Origin: Rusavskia elegans
Lineage: Eukaryota; Ascomycota; Lecanoromycetes; Teloschistales; Teloschistaceae
Reading direction: 5' to 3'
NCBI GenBank assembly: GCA_011316305.1
Contig: SAUG01000050.1
Location: forward strand, 248,001 to 312,000
DNA: 64,000 nt
A program made the position numbers and the translations under genes. Position 1 is the first letter of the stretch; the number at the start of each line of letters is the position of its first letter. The notes under the pieces are model-generated. The model made no database searches, had not been told where the DNA came from, and was given only the letters and a program-made list of their open reading frames with translations. This document shows, piece by piece, positions 36,549-48,158 of this stretch.

Positions 36549-39500
36549 TTACTCGTCAAACACACTTCTATTGAAAAACCTGTAGACCTGCCTTCCCGCC
36601 TCCCTACCGACCATCTCATCCAACTCCGCCTCTCCAAGATTACTGACCTCCCTTAAATCCCCCACCTCCAAGATCAACCTCATCATGTTCTTTGCCGTTA
36701 TCCCTGGCACCGCCCTCAGCATATCCTGCGGTGTCGTGTTGAAGCTCTGCTGCTCATACGGATCTTCACCCATCCCCAACCCGATTTGGACGGCTTTAAC
36801 AGGATCAGGTTCGTCTTGTTTATTCTTTAACTCCGCAAAGATTTCAGCTGTCTGGTAGGGAGAAGACGACCAAATGATCTTCAACCGCGGGAAAGCAATC
36901 GTCAAGAGGACGATCTTCGACTGTAAATCTCGTGAATCATCAGCACTCTTGATGCTCTTTTCGAAAGAGTTGTCCGCAAACGGATCCAGGGTGAAGCTCT
37001 TGTTCTGGTCAAATTCAATCAGTAACATTGGATGTTTGTAATGTTGCAGCATGGTTTCGGCTTGGTTGAAGAGCCGCCCGTTTTTGAACGAGGAGATGAG
37101 ATCGCGGACGGATTTGCGTTCGATGCAGATGGTGGGGGTGAGGACGTAATCGCCGACTGTGAGCATGCAGGGGATGACGACCATGCTGCGGCCATGAAGG
37201 AGAGAGGGGAGGGAAGAGCGGAATTCTCGGACGTCGACGACTACGCGGGGAGGTTCGGCCGTGGCTGCTAAGCGGCCGCCACCGGCAATGCGGGTGTTGA
37301 CTGTACGGAGGAATTGTTCTTGAGGGTCTGTAGGCGCGGCGCCATCAAGGGTGAGGGTAAGGGCCATATTCTAAAAGATGCGTCAAGGATGCTCTGAAAG
37401 AAATATGCTGGAGGAACCTACCCCTTTTTCTTTGATGAGTCTCGTAAAAGCGTCCTTCTCTTTCCTTACAGCGCTCAGGTACCGTTGTTCTTCGACAGAT
37501 CCTCCATAATACATGAAATATACGCGGACATTGCGATCTTCGTGTGAGCTACGGTATACCTCGACTCTCCGGATAAAGGCGGCGTCTGGCTCGTACATGA
37601 TGACATATCGCGGTCGTACTTCTTCGAGAACATGTTCGTCCATATCACCGTCGTATGGATGTATGACCAACAGGTCATTCATATCATACAGCTCGAAGTA
37701 ATCCTCCATGTCCTCCAAAGAATCTACTGCTACCTCGTCCTTCTGCATCGCGTCTGCGTCTGTTGGTTGAATATCCGCCATGAGCGAAGCGACCTGTGAC
37801 TCCTTGTCCTCTGCCATCTGGAGACTGCCGTTGATAGGTCTCCCTGCCCCAGCAGAAGCAGCTCCGCCCCTGATACGACGTCTCTTGTTGGGAGGCCCCT
37901 TGCCCCGATAGCCGTTCGTATTCCCTCGCTGATCGGTGAACCCGTCGAGAACCTTCTGATTCTCGGCAAAAAGTGAAGCGCTCACCCGGGCAAAGTCTTT
38001 CTTCCAGACAAGGTAGTTTCGGAGTTTTCGCCGCATAATGAACATTGCTGAAGGCTTCCGGTCTTCGTCGTCTTCTTGTAAGTCTTCTGCAGGATGGACA
38101 TGCATGTTCTGCAGATACTCTCGTAGTTGTCGACAGGTTCCTTGATCCGAACACATGATGAGGATGGTACCGTTTGAATCATCTCGAGGTATAGGGTTTA
38201 AATAATTGTCCTGTTCAATCTCCTCGAGTACTTCTGCAAGCAATGACCACTTGGGCTGTTCTTCGAGGATCGGCCGTAGCGAGTCTGGAAAAGCGTTCGA
38301 TGATGCTGGGGCTCCCCCTTCTGTAGGCTTTCCAGAGTAGACCCTTCGTTTTGCAGTTTCGAAAATCGTATTCGCGGCATCAAGAAAGAGCCACGGTGAC
38401 TGGTTTTGGCGTGTAGAGCCTGGAGGCGGTTGATGAGCTGCTAGGATTGTGTCCAAGTACTTGTTGAAGGAGACAGCGTCGTACGTAAGCAGGGCACTGA
38501 ACTTATGTCAGCGAAGTTGCAAAACGGTCTTGCAATACTGACTGCAAGATACTCCGTAGTACTGTCAGGTCATTGACTATTTGCCTCGTCCTGAAGCTCA
38601 CACGGTGCCATATAGGGTCGAGCTGTCTCCTGATTATGACATCGAAGCTTCTGTGTAAAGCACTATCGAGTGTCCAGTCGTCCAATTCTAGACCGGTATC
38701 TGCTTTGCGAAGTTCTCCTATGCTGACTTCAACACACTCGAGAACAGCATTCTGGATATCTCTCATTCCATCGGTCATGGGTACCTCCAGCTCGATGACC
38801 TCGGCCTTCTTGCGCCCTTCTAGCGATTTGGCGACTGTAACATGGAATCTTGGCCATAACGACGGTTTCCTAAGGAACAGGTTGCGCATCATGCTGGCCA
38901 GTGGTGAAAACCCTGTCGTGAAAGGTTCTGGATTATCTGAGAATGCTTTGAGAAACCCTTCCTTGTTCAATTGACGATAGATTCGGATGATAAAAGCTTC
39001 GATAGATGTCGCGACTATTCTACACGCAGTGAGCTTAGGATCCATGCCCCCAGAGAGTGAGCAATACCGTTCCGAATGCAGGACAACAAGGCCAGTGACC
39101 GTTTCAGGATTCAGCAACTCTAGATTGTGAGCCAGCAGTGACCGACTGCTGGAAGATGACACCCTTACTCGAGAGTAAATCGACGACCAGTATCCGAGAC
39201 GTGATGCTGAATATGCCTCCTTGCGAGTACATCTTCTCTCTGCTTCGTTCAGCACCCCTCCTGCGCACATGGTAGGAAGATCCTGCTACCTTGTGCCAAC
39301 GCTCATGGCGTCCGTATTGACTTGACTGAGGCCTCGTGCCATTGACGACTTGCTGACCGCGGCATGCTCGGCCAATGCTGTGTCCAATGAGTCGGGGTAT
39401 TCTCCTTTTTACCATGCAGGTCTACCTTCGCCGATCCATCCATTTTCCCTCTCGTCTGCACCAACAACTACGATCAGATTGTTCCCGGCGGCATCGAACG

Positions 39501-39701
39501 AATGGAGAAGATTGATCACGACGCGCAGCAAGCCCAAGCCACGCGCCAGCAGGACGAGCTCATCTTCAGATCTGGATACCATTCAGGGTTATGACTCTCA
39601 ATTGGATCAAGGAGGACTCACCTGAGCTCGTTGAATAGGTCTTGCTGGTATTCAAGAGGAAGCGATAGCTTGACTGGAGGCTTCCCATGTTCTCCAGTCA
39701 T
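36549..39701 (-). CDS. RAD1/XPF structure-specific endonuclease, 936 aa
   Basis: Rad1 (XPF), with Rad10 (ERCC1), cuts 5' of lesions in nucleotide excision repair and trims flaps in recombination. Eight exons inferred: 39,622-39,701, 39,426-39,571, 39,290-39,377, 39,169-39,239, 39,068-39,119, 38,543-39,019, 37,422-38,496 and 36,549-37,370; introns are 46-51 nt. Joins restore VGTREKMYSQGGIFSITSR, DLLSKLLNPETVTGLVVLH and SILHALLTYDAVSFNKYLD. The N-terminal two thirds is the degenerate SF2 helicase-like domain. The nuclease site is intact, VGDYVLTPTICIERKSVRD, with E747, R748, K749 and D753. Tandem helix-hairpin-helix follows (RAVPGITAKN, near 870). A long acidic and disordered insert lies mid-protein. 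The exon 3 to 4 acceptor was chosen by family match; a nearer AG would make a 29-nt intron. Confidence 0.95.
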
Positions 39702-40085
39702 CTGGACAGCTTCTCATCAAATGTTGTAAGTGAGAACTGATCTTCCCAGATACGCCCTTGGACTCTTAAATCCGCGTTTATATCCATCTACCTGCGTCAT
39801 TCCGACAGCGACACAGTCGTGCGAGTAGGGGACGTAAGCAAGCTTCAATCACCTTCAATGACAAGCAATAAATCACAAAGATCTATCAATCTAGGTAGCC
39901 GGACTAGTTTTCATTCTTAATTGGTCCTCATGATATCATGTAATTCCATGCCCTGAATGAAAGACTCCAACCAAGCCAGGCCGTCCCAGAAACACCCTTC
40001 ATACCCTTGCTTTGCTGTGTGCTGTCCAGTGTTATTACGACCCATGGTCTACCAATTCAATACTGTCAGACATACCGAGTATGTC
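39702..40085. other. Intergenic, RAD1 upstream region
   Basis: 384 bp between RAD1 and the 86-aa gene, both on the minus strand. It should contain the RAD1 promoter; no distinct site is recognised. Confidence 0.5.
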
Positions 40086-40408
40086 CTACTCTTTATTGAG
40101 TTCTGCTGCTCTAGCCTTCAACTCTTCCTTGTTGGCCTTCGGTGGCATATCTACATGGGATGGTGTATTAGCAAGGACCGGCAATTGTCTGGTACGATAT
40201 GACAGGACAAACCGTCCATGTTCATTGGAATCTGTGGTCCCTTGCTCTGGAAGTCCTGAGCCGAAGCTTTCGAGCTAGCCTCTGGGGCATGCTCATTGTG
40301 ATGATGCTCATGATCGGACGCAGTTGACTCGGTAGCCGAGGAAGGATCTTTGGCTATTTTCTCGTAGATACCTGAGGGCGCTTCCTCTTCGGATGGGTGG
40401 TGCGGCAT
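40086..40408 (-). CDS. Small conserved fungal protein, 86 aa, unknown function
   Basis: Exons inferred: 40,213-40,408 and 40,086-40,150. The 62-nt intron has a branch-like TGCTAATAC and a TGTAG acceptor. The product is hydrophilic and probably disordered: MPHHPSEEEAPSGIYEK, DPSSATESTASDHEHHHNEH, then AQDFQSKGPQIP and PPKANKEELKARAAELNKE at the end. The SKGPQIP and KEELKxRAxELN ends look like a small protein family that I recall from Pezizomycotina, with no known function. Without splicing the frame runs into a non-conserved tail, which supports the intron. Confidence 0.7.
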
Positions 40409-41497
40409 AATGTAACTTTGGTCCTTGACTGGTCACGAACAAGTATGGAATATCCTCTTTGTCCCCTTTTGAGTATTTTCCTTCGTAATTGAAGTGGTAG
40501 TGGTGTTTTCGACTAGTTGCGAATGACTTCGGAAACGAAACGTTACATTTATCTTGCACTCATACGTCATCTCTTGAGGGTCCACCGCTAGCTGCGCGTC
40601 ATCGTTTAGTCCCCGTCCTCGTCGTGCGAGTAAAAATTCGATCGCAAGGTGCGCCACAGGAAGAGGTCCCTAAGGACCAAGTCTCGTGCCAAGTTATAAA
40701 TTTACTCTTTATCGAGTACTGTCTTACAGTTGCAAAAGCAGCTACGTAGCAAGTTCTAGGCAATCGTTGTATCGAAATCCAACATCGAGATATCCACTAT
40801 TATCACTTCTCATTGCGATCGATTCTTTACACAATAGAGCCGTCGAGCCAGCAGTATAGGAGCTTACGTAAGGTGCTCACCACAAGGTAACGTCTGAACC
40901 TTTATCGTGATATACTCGCACTTCCGTTGTGTCTTGTATGAAGGCTTGGCTACAATTTAACCTCTCAGTTGTTGGGTTGTAGGACAGGGGTAGTGCCTCT
41001 ATTTACAGCTACGTACGCACCCCAGCCACCATCAGGCACAGCATGGGAAACACAGCCAATCCTGCATGCTGTTTGTTACACCTGTTATAAACCGAGGAGG
41101 AGCATGTGACGCTGCAATTTTTCAGACCACACTTTTAGATGTTCTCGATTTACCGACATGTCTATACTTCGTAATTCTCTTCTCTTTCTATGGCTATTTT
41201 CATTGTCTTACAGGCCTCTAAGTTTGAGTCTGAGCACGAGACCATAGGTGGAAGACGATGAGAGGGGGCGAGACATTTTCAGCCGGTCATTCATTGTAGC
41301 TACGATCATATCCCTATATAGTGCTGACCGCAATAGAAATCCTACTCATTGACTTGCCCCCATGGGTACTGGAAATGTAACGACATATAAGGGCTCAGCT
41401 AAGTTCATTCTCTTCTCAACAAGAAAAAGCTCTCATATCCAGTCGCCAAACACTAAAGTATAACTTCCAAAGCTCTATCATCCCAAACTTGTGAATA
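40409..41497. other. Intergenic, 1.1 kb
   Basis: No supported gene. It is upstream of the SDR gene at 41,498, and also holds the promoter of the 86-aa gene at its left end. A TATA-like site is listed separately. Confidence 0.5.
41386..41392 (+). promoter_or_regulatory. TATA-like site upstream of the atypical SDR
   Basis: TATAAGG lies about 112 bp before the ATG at 41,498. A second TATATA lies at about 41,315. Position and sequence fit a fungal TATA box, but short AT motifs are common. Confidence 0.3.
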
Positions 41498-42681
41498 ATG
41501 GCAGCCCTAGCGCCCAAAGTTTTGGTAAGATCTACCCCGTGCACTGGCAGGGCATCTCAGTCGAGGTATTGGATGCTTGTCTTGCCAGCTAGAGCAAAAT
41601 CTTCCCTCGTATGAGCTTTGTGACTAACAACTAAATACAGATCACTGGCAGTTCTAGCTTCGTGGGGTTCCGCACCCTCGTTGCGACTCTCGAAGCTGGC
41701 TATCGGGTTCTTGGAGCCGTTCCTCGAAGGGAAGACGCTGACCATATTCATTCAGCACCATCCATCAAACGAATAGGAAACCTAGGTGGCAAACTCACCT
41801 TCATTACGGTCCCAGATATTGCCACCGACCGGTCTTTGGCCGAAGCTGTTGAGAGGGATGTTGAGTACATCATTCACACCGAGTCTCCAATGACTGTCAA
41901 CTCCACTATCACTGCCGACCGCTATGATTCTCAAATTGTTCAGCCTTTGCTCAAAGGCACCAACAATGTCCTTTCGGCAGCCCTCGGCAATCCCAGTATC
42001 AAACGAGTCGTGATGACGTCTTCTCTGATGGCCATCGCTCCTTACAACGAACTCTTCGTACTCGAGAGCTTCACAACTTTCAACGATGTTTCGCCTATTC
42101 AGAACCCGAACCCACCCTATGAAAACGCGGTAGAAGCCCTGTGTGCTGGGAAAGGTAAAGCACTCGCCGCAACCAACACGTTCCTCGCCAAGAACAAGCC
42201 ACATTTCACGGTCATCAATCTGATGCCCGGTATCGTTATCGGCCACAACGAACTCGCAAAGACATGGAGGGATCTCAACAAAGGTAGCAACCAGCAGACT
42301 CTTCGGCACCTTCTCGGCGAAGACGTGTCCACCAAATTGCCAAGTCAAACGGTATTCGTCGACGATGTGGCAAAGGTACATGCACTAGCATTGAACACAG
42401 AGAAGGTTGCAAAGACTCAGAATTTTTTGCTTAGCTCCAGTGGTAACATTGGCAGCCTTTGGTATCGGGCATTGGAAATCGTCAAGAAAGAGTACATGGA
42501 TGCAGTAAAGGAAGGTTGGTTGAGTTTGGACGGCGAACAGCCAATCAATCGGGTCATGGTTGATGACGGGAAAACGGAGAAGGTGTTCAACATCAAGTTT
42601 GCTGGGTTTGACAAGCAGATTAGAAGCCTGTTAGACCAATGGGTCCAGTTGAAAATGAAAGAAGAGAAGAAGAAGGAGTAG
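41498..42681 (+). CDS. Extended SDR (NAD-dependent epimerase/dehydratase family), 355 aa, atypical
   Basis: It resembles fungal Gre2 and cinnamoyl-CoA/dihydroflavonol reductase-like extended short-chain dehydrogenases. Exons inferred: 41,498-41,524 and 41,641-42,681 (116-nt intron, GTAAGA donor, TACAG acceptor). The Rossmann start reads VLITGSSSFVG (residues 8-18); the usual TGxxGxxG has Ser15 in place of the middle Gly. RVVMTSS (about 131-137) supplies the active-site Ser region. In the YxxxK position the sequence is LCAGK (176-180), so Leu replaces the catalytic Tyr. The C-terminal half carries the usual FVDDVAKVHALAL substrate-domain segment. Binding of NAD(P) may persist, but normal reduction chemistry is doubtful; it may be a pseudoenzyme. 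The C terminus is Lys/Glu-rich. Confidence 0.85.
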
Positions 42682-43267
42682 TACTTGGTAACAGCAACTT
42701 TACGGGATACAGGTACATCACACGAGGTTCATTTGACGAGGCTACTCGTTGCTTTGAAGTTTTGCACGGCTTTTGCTGTTTGATTCGTTTTGATTTTTAC
42801 ATTGTTTGTGCGGTAGATGTGCAGTAGATAACTGTGGAACACATGTTCAGCAATTCTTTTACTCATCTGAAGCAGTCTCGGTCGAACAAGAATAAATTGC
42901 AACGTCTTTTCTTGTTCTGACGAGGCAGTGGAAGCCCGACCAGCGTATATGCACCCTTGTACCTAAGGTGCATGCCGGGCGCGCGCAAATCGCTTGCGCA
43001 AGCTGTCTTGGCATTCATGATATCCACACAATAGGAAGCCCAGAGAGACTTGAATCTGCATCAAGAGCCTCAATTATTCAAACCACGAGCCACTTTCCCA
43101 AAGGTTGGGTGTTGGAGGATTCCGGCTATCGCCATGACATGTAGAGAAGCCTCTTTTGATTGAGGTTATCCAGTCGATGCACTCGCTACCACAGCCGCAC
43201 TCCCATCGTCTCACCTCTTCGCCGTCATTGATCGCTTGCGACTTCCTGTTTCCTCGGTCTTACCAAA
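42682..43267. other. Intergenic, LAS17 upstream region
   Basis: 586 bp without a supported gene. It contains the palindrome GCTTGCGCAAGC at about 42,992-43,003, of unknown meaning. It probably carries the LAS17 promoter. Confidence 0.5.
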
Positions 43268-45356
43268 ATGCCTTCAGTCCTTACTGAAAATGACAAGGAG
43301 ACTGTCAAGAGGACTGTTCCTAAGTCTGCTAACAAGATCCTGGCTGTTGCTGTTGCACGCCTGTACATTGCCTATCCAGACAGGCAACGATGGATCTATA
43401 CAGGCCTGCAAGGTGCCGCTGTTTTGGCCAACGATTTAGTAGGAAACACATTCTGGATCAAAATGGTGGATGTGTCAGTATGTATGACCAGGATCCGTCA
43501 TCAGCGCCGGTACAGCTGGAGCTAATCTTATTCGCAGGGCTCTAATCGTGGTGTGATATGGGATCAAGAAATCTACGACCCGTTCTATTATAACCAGGAC
43601 AGAACCTTTTTCCACTCATTCGAGCTCGAAGATTGCCTGGGGGGTCTATCGTTCGTGGATGAGAAGGAGGCTAAACAATTCAAGAAGAAAATGGACGAGA
43701 GAGAAAAGAATGCGAGTAAGAATACCAAGTCAACTCCGTTCCAAGGCCTTGGCCCACAGCCGTCTGTAAGCTCCCATACGAACGGGAAATCGCATAGCAG
43801 GTTTGGTGGTCTGTCAGGTTTTCTACACGGTCAACGCTCGTCTTCAGCTCCACACGTCGGGCAGCCTCCCCCTCCTCCGCCTGCAATCCCACCACCAAGG
43901 GAATCATTAACTCTAGCCAGAGGTGGCACCCAAGGCCAGCAAAGTCATTCTCTAGATGATGTGGATCCCTCGTGGAGGAGTATACTTGGAGAGTTGCTGG
44001 AGATGGGCATTACTGAGGATCAGATCGAAGAGAATTCTGATTTCATCAAGGAATACATCGAGCAGAAAAAAGCTGCCGAGGCTGCCGACGGCTCCAACAA
44101 TCGAGATGTTGATGGCATGAACGATGATCGCAGGAGTAAAGCCCCACCTCCTCCTCCGCCAGCACCAGCGCCTGGGAGGATGAAATCCCTTAGCCCTCAG
44201 CACACTGGCAGTACGACTGCGTCAAAACGCGGTCCACCACCCGCTCTTCCGCCATCGAGAAGAAGTCGTCCCGACAGCCAACGGCTCTCGTCACATCAAC
44301 CTGAATCACCGCCCGAATCACCGCAAAGAACCCCTTCCCCTCCTAGACCTAGGTTCAGAGCACCTCCACCGATTGCTGACGCCGGCAAATTCGCACACTC
44401 ACCAGCCCCAGCACTCCCTACGCGTCAGCGAGCATCTTCTAATGTCGCGAATCCTGGGCCAACTCCACCGCCGAGGCCCCCCAAGACACCAATGGAGGAT
44501 GAAGCAGAATCAAAGCCAAAGTTTGGTGTCCCACCCCCTTTTCACGGTGAGCGAATGCCCTCTGCGGCACCTCCACCGCCGCCACCAGCCCGCAATCAAC
44601 AGCCATCATCACCACGACCTCCGCCTCGAGATAATAACCATGCGCATGCTGTACCTCCAACGTCTGCACCTCCACCTCCGCTTCCTCCCAAAACTCCAAA
44701 TGCCCTAGCCCCAGCCTCGTCAGGTCCTCCGCCGCCTCCGCCTCTCCCAGGTCAAAGAAATCCTCCATCTGCTCCGCCCCCTCCCCCCTTACCAACAAAT
44801 CAAAGACCGGTGCCGGTTCTTCCTCCTACCAACGATGCACCACCGCCTCCCCCTTTGCCCAGCTCTGGGGCGCCTGCACCACCTGCACCACCACCTCTGC
44901 CCCCTTCGTCAAGCCATGCCCCGCCGCCTCCACCCATGCCTTCATCAGGTGGTCCTCCCCCACCGCCGTTGCCGCCTGGCCGCGACACGCCAAGCGCACC
45001 TCCTCTACCAAAACCGGCAGGCGGCAAGGAAGATGTTCTGGCGTCGATTCGTGCAAGTGGAGGAGTCGGTGGAGGGAAATTGAAGAAAGTCAGCGACACG
45101 GAGAAACGAGATCGCAGTGCAGCAGCCGTTCCAGGGGCGGCTCCAAGCGCTTCAACTAACGGAGCAAGTGCTCCTTCTGCATCAGGTGGTGGCCTTGCGG
45201 ATGCTTTGGCTGCAGCATTGAGTCAGAGGAATAAGAAGGTCAGCGCAAGCGGTAAGTCTTGCTGTTCCTTTGTACTCAGCTTGTCACTGACAGTTGACTA
45301 TTATAGATGACGAAGATGATGATGACGATTGGGATGAGACTCCTAAACGGAAATGA
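43268..45356 (+). CDS. LAS17/WASP, Arp2/3 activator, 657 aa
   Basis: WASP-family protein that triggers branched actin assembly by Arp2/3 at endocytic patches. Exons inferred: 43,268-43,477, 43,538-45,251 and 45,307-45,356. The WH1 domain (about 1-115) shows ARLYIAYPDRQRWIYTGLQG, DVSGSNRGVIWDQEIYDPF and FFHSFELEDCLGGLSF. A long Pro-rich, SH3- and profilin-binding region follows (about 180-560). A WH2 actin-binding motif (DVLASIRASGGVGGGKLKKV, about 569-588), a connector helix (LADALAAALSQR) and the acidic tail with its single Trp (DDDDDWDE) complete the VCA region. The last exon codes for only the acidic tail, so missing it would remove the Arp2/3 contact. Length agrees with fungal family members (about 630-660 aa). 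Confidence 0.95.
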
Positions 45357-45787
45357 TCGCATTCTATGGGGCCAGCTTTTGGTTTGCTACAGGCCCAATA
45401 GTTCTTTCGAAGTCTGTGATGCATTACAATAGCGCAGGTGCATATCAGAACAACTGATGTAGCCAGAGAAGGCAGAAGCGCTAGTATAGGGGCTGTATAG
45501 ATATGAATTTGATCTGTAGTACAAAAGCTCTAAAAAGCTGAAATATGATCTTAGGAACATGGCCTGAGATTTCCAGAATTCTCTACATCAAATTAGCATT
45601 GTGGTGTCCTCGTCTCTGTCCTAATCCTTCTTCATTGCCAAGTGTTCTTCGGATGCCATGACTCATGTGTGCTCATCGAGGACCCGAAAGGGCTAGTCAA
45701 GATGTCCACGCATCAGCGGACTGGGAATTTGCTCAGAAGTTGACAAAAAACTTTTGATATCGAGCAGCGACACACACCAAGCATGCA
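45357..45787. other. Intergenic, MRS2 upstream region
   Basis: 431 bp between LAS17 and MRS2. It ends with a two-codon upstream frame ATGCAATGA (45,783-45,791), whose stop overlaps the MRS2 start codon. Confidence 0.5.
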
Positions 45788-47552
45788 ATGAACGCAGCTT
45801 GCAAGATCCATATACATGCCCCTTCATCCAACCTCCTGCGGTTCTTGAGGTCTCAAGTCGAAGACACCTGTTTTTTCTCACCAAATACTGGCTTCTCGCG
45901 ACGACATTGTCCTCCAAAGGTCAACAAGCTTCTCCAACGCAGTACCACCGGTGGCTTCCCTTCATCAACAAGAAGCTTTGGGACAAGTCAGCGTCGTCAG
46001 GCGACGGTTGAGTCCTCTTTCCTAAACCTCGACCTCCTCAGACATCCACCACGCCATGACAATCCCATTGCTCGAATTCCAACCGATACACCTGTTTCTA
46101 GCTCACCTCGAGAGTGGTTTCGTTCATTATCTCGCCATGCCTCGACCGACGCCCACCCTTTTCTGCGAAGACTGTGGCAGAAAAGACGTATAGCACATCC
46201 GGCCCTGAAAGAGGGAGATCTTCCACCCCTCCCTAGCTTTCTGGATGAAACCAATGGCACTTCACTTGGGAGGAGTAAAGCTGGGAAGGCTGCAAATGAG
46301 CTGAGGTTACGCTGTACCGAGATCAACGAGAACGGGGATGTGACACTGGTCAATGGCGAGTTCAAAAAGTCGGAGCTCATAGCAAAAGTAAGTGGGAAAT
46401 GGATTGCCACACGAGCCTACGAAGAACGCTAATATTTTTAACAGTACGGACTTCTGCCCCGCGACCTCAGAAAGATCGACTCGTCCCTTCTCCCCCATAT
46501 TCTTGTGCGGCCGTCGGCGATCCTAATCAATCTGCTCCATCTGAGAGTTTTGATCAAGAATGATCGCGTCCTCGTCCTTGACGCATACGGTACCACGGAC
46601 TCGTACGCTCAGTCGGTTTTCATGTACGATCTCCAGGGCAAATTGGCACAGAAACAGTCGTCGTCCCAGGCAGGAAGTCTGCCTTATGAGTTCCGTGCGT
46701 TGGAAGCCGTGCTAATCAGTGTTACCTCGGGGCTCGAGACTGAATTCGAAGGGGTCTCGGAACCGGTTGTACGAGTATTGCGAGAGCTTGAAGAGGACAT
46801 CGATCGAGACAAATTACGACATCTTCTGATCTACTCCAAGAAGCTCGGCACGTTCGAACAGAAAGCAAGGCTTGTGCGAGATGCTATAGACGATATACTG
46901 GACGCCGATGATGATCTTGTCGCCATGTACCTTTCGGAGAGAGCGCAGGGCAAGATCAGGGAAGAAGATGACCATACTGAGGTAGAGATGCTACTCGAGT
47001 CCTACCACAAGGTGTGCGATGAGATTGTGCAAGTCAGCGGTAACCTCGTCAGCAATATTCGCAATACCGAGGAAATGTGAGTTCGAATGCTTCCCCACGG
47101 CTGAAGAGCGATGCTTATGGTGAACCAGAGTCAAAGCTATCCTTGACGCCAATCGCAATTCCTTGATGCTGCTCGATCTGAAGTTCAGCATTGGTACACT
47201 CGGTATTGGCTCGGGTGCCTTTATCGCTAGTCTCTACGGTATGAACCTCAAGAACTTTATCGAAGAGTCCGACTTTGGTTTCATCGGCGTCAGCGCATGG
47301 TCGTGCGTCTTCGCAGCCATAGTTTGCAGCTACGGTCTCGGCAAGCTTCGCAAAGTTCAGCGAGTCAGTATGTGGGGTGAACATGGCGGCAACAGTCGTG
47401 GTAGTTGGAGAGACATTGACCTCGCGCCGCCCTTGCCAGGGGAGTCCAGGGCGGATAGGTTGAAGCGGATCAAGGAAGCAAAAGCTGATGTCAACCGAGG
47501 AAGACACAGCTTGGCTCTTGAACGCGCAGATGTCAGGGAAAGAAGGCGGTGA
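45788..47552 (+). CDS. MRS2, mitochondrial inner-membrane Mg2+ channel, 551 aa
   Basis: CorA/Mrs2-family channel that imports Mg2+ into the mitochondrial matrix and is needed for group II intron splicing in yeast. Exons inferred: 45,788-46,387, 46,445-47,076 and 47,129-47,552. The N terminus is rich in Arg and Ser with few acids for about 80 residues, fitting a mitochondrial presequence. The matrix domain includes LLPRDLRKIDSS and IRPSAILINL-like VRPSAILINLLHLR. The long stalk helix precedes TM1 (about 430-446). The signature YGMN lies at 447-450 and TM2 follows (about 461-483). The basic C-terminal tail is typical. The intron after AELIAK-like SELIAK is phase 0. Confidence 0.95.
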
Positions 47553-48158
47553 ATCTCGGAGAGTTTTCTTTCTTGCAGTCACATCCAAGTATAGCCAGCG
47601 TGGAGCGTCTGCATCTGGAACCTGGTGTTCGTCGACATTAATACAGTAAGGTAACGGGTAATCTCACTTCAATTTAAAAAGGTTCTAATTTGAGAGTTCG
47701 TGGTGGGTCATTGCAAACCCATGCTGATGTGATCTCCTTATGCAGCTTTGACTTCGATCATTCATGATCCGTCAGCCACGAATACATCCACTAATAGCAG
47801 AAGAATCCGGAGCGTCAAAGCCTTACTGTCTTACAGCAGTTATTCATTACGGTTGGTATACTCTATTTGTATCTCAAACGAAATCTGGCTTGTTTTGTTT
47901 CAGGGGGGTTTCGCGCATCATTGTCATCTATGCGACCTGCATTTCTTAAGTCTACAATCTTTCCTCGATTGGACCACCGAAACGCCTTGGAGGGATCTCG
48001 GTAGATGAGTTTCCTAATACGTGTTGAGGTGTTAAATCCTATCCAAGACACGTCCCCTTGGTGCGATCCGTCAGAATATCTTAGCTACTTTTGATTGAAA
48101 ACGCTACATACAGCGCCACCAATTTGATGTTTCTTCACTCAGATTTCGCACCGCAACT
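47553..48158. other. Intergenic, no supported gene
   Basis: 606 bp between MRS2 and the secreted-protein gene. Short frames are unremarkable. Confidence 0.5.

Noticed and set aside
39104..39270. An upstream extension of the RAD1 exon in the frame reading ERRCTRKEAYSASRLG
   Set aside because: It is the wrong frame. The family match REKMYSQGGIFSITSR lies in another frame and is joined by two short introns.
44439..45099. Long minus-strand frames rich in Gly, Glu and Val
   Set aside because: They are the antisense of the Pro-rich part of LAS17 and arise from its codon composition.
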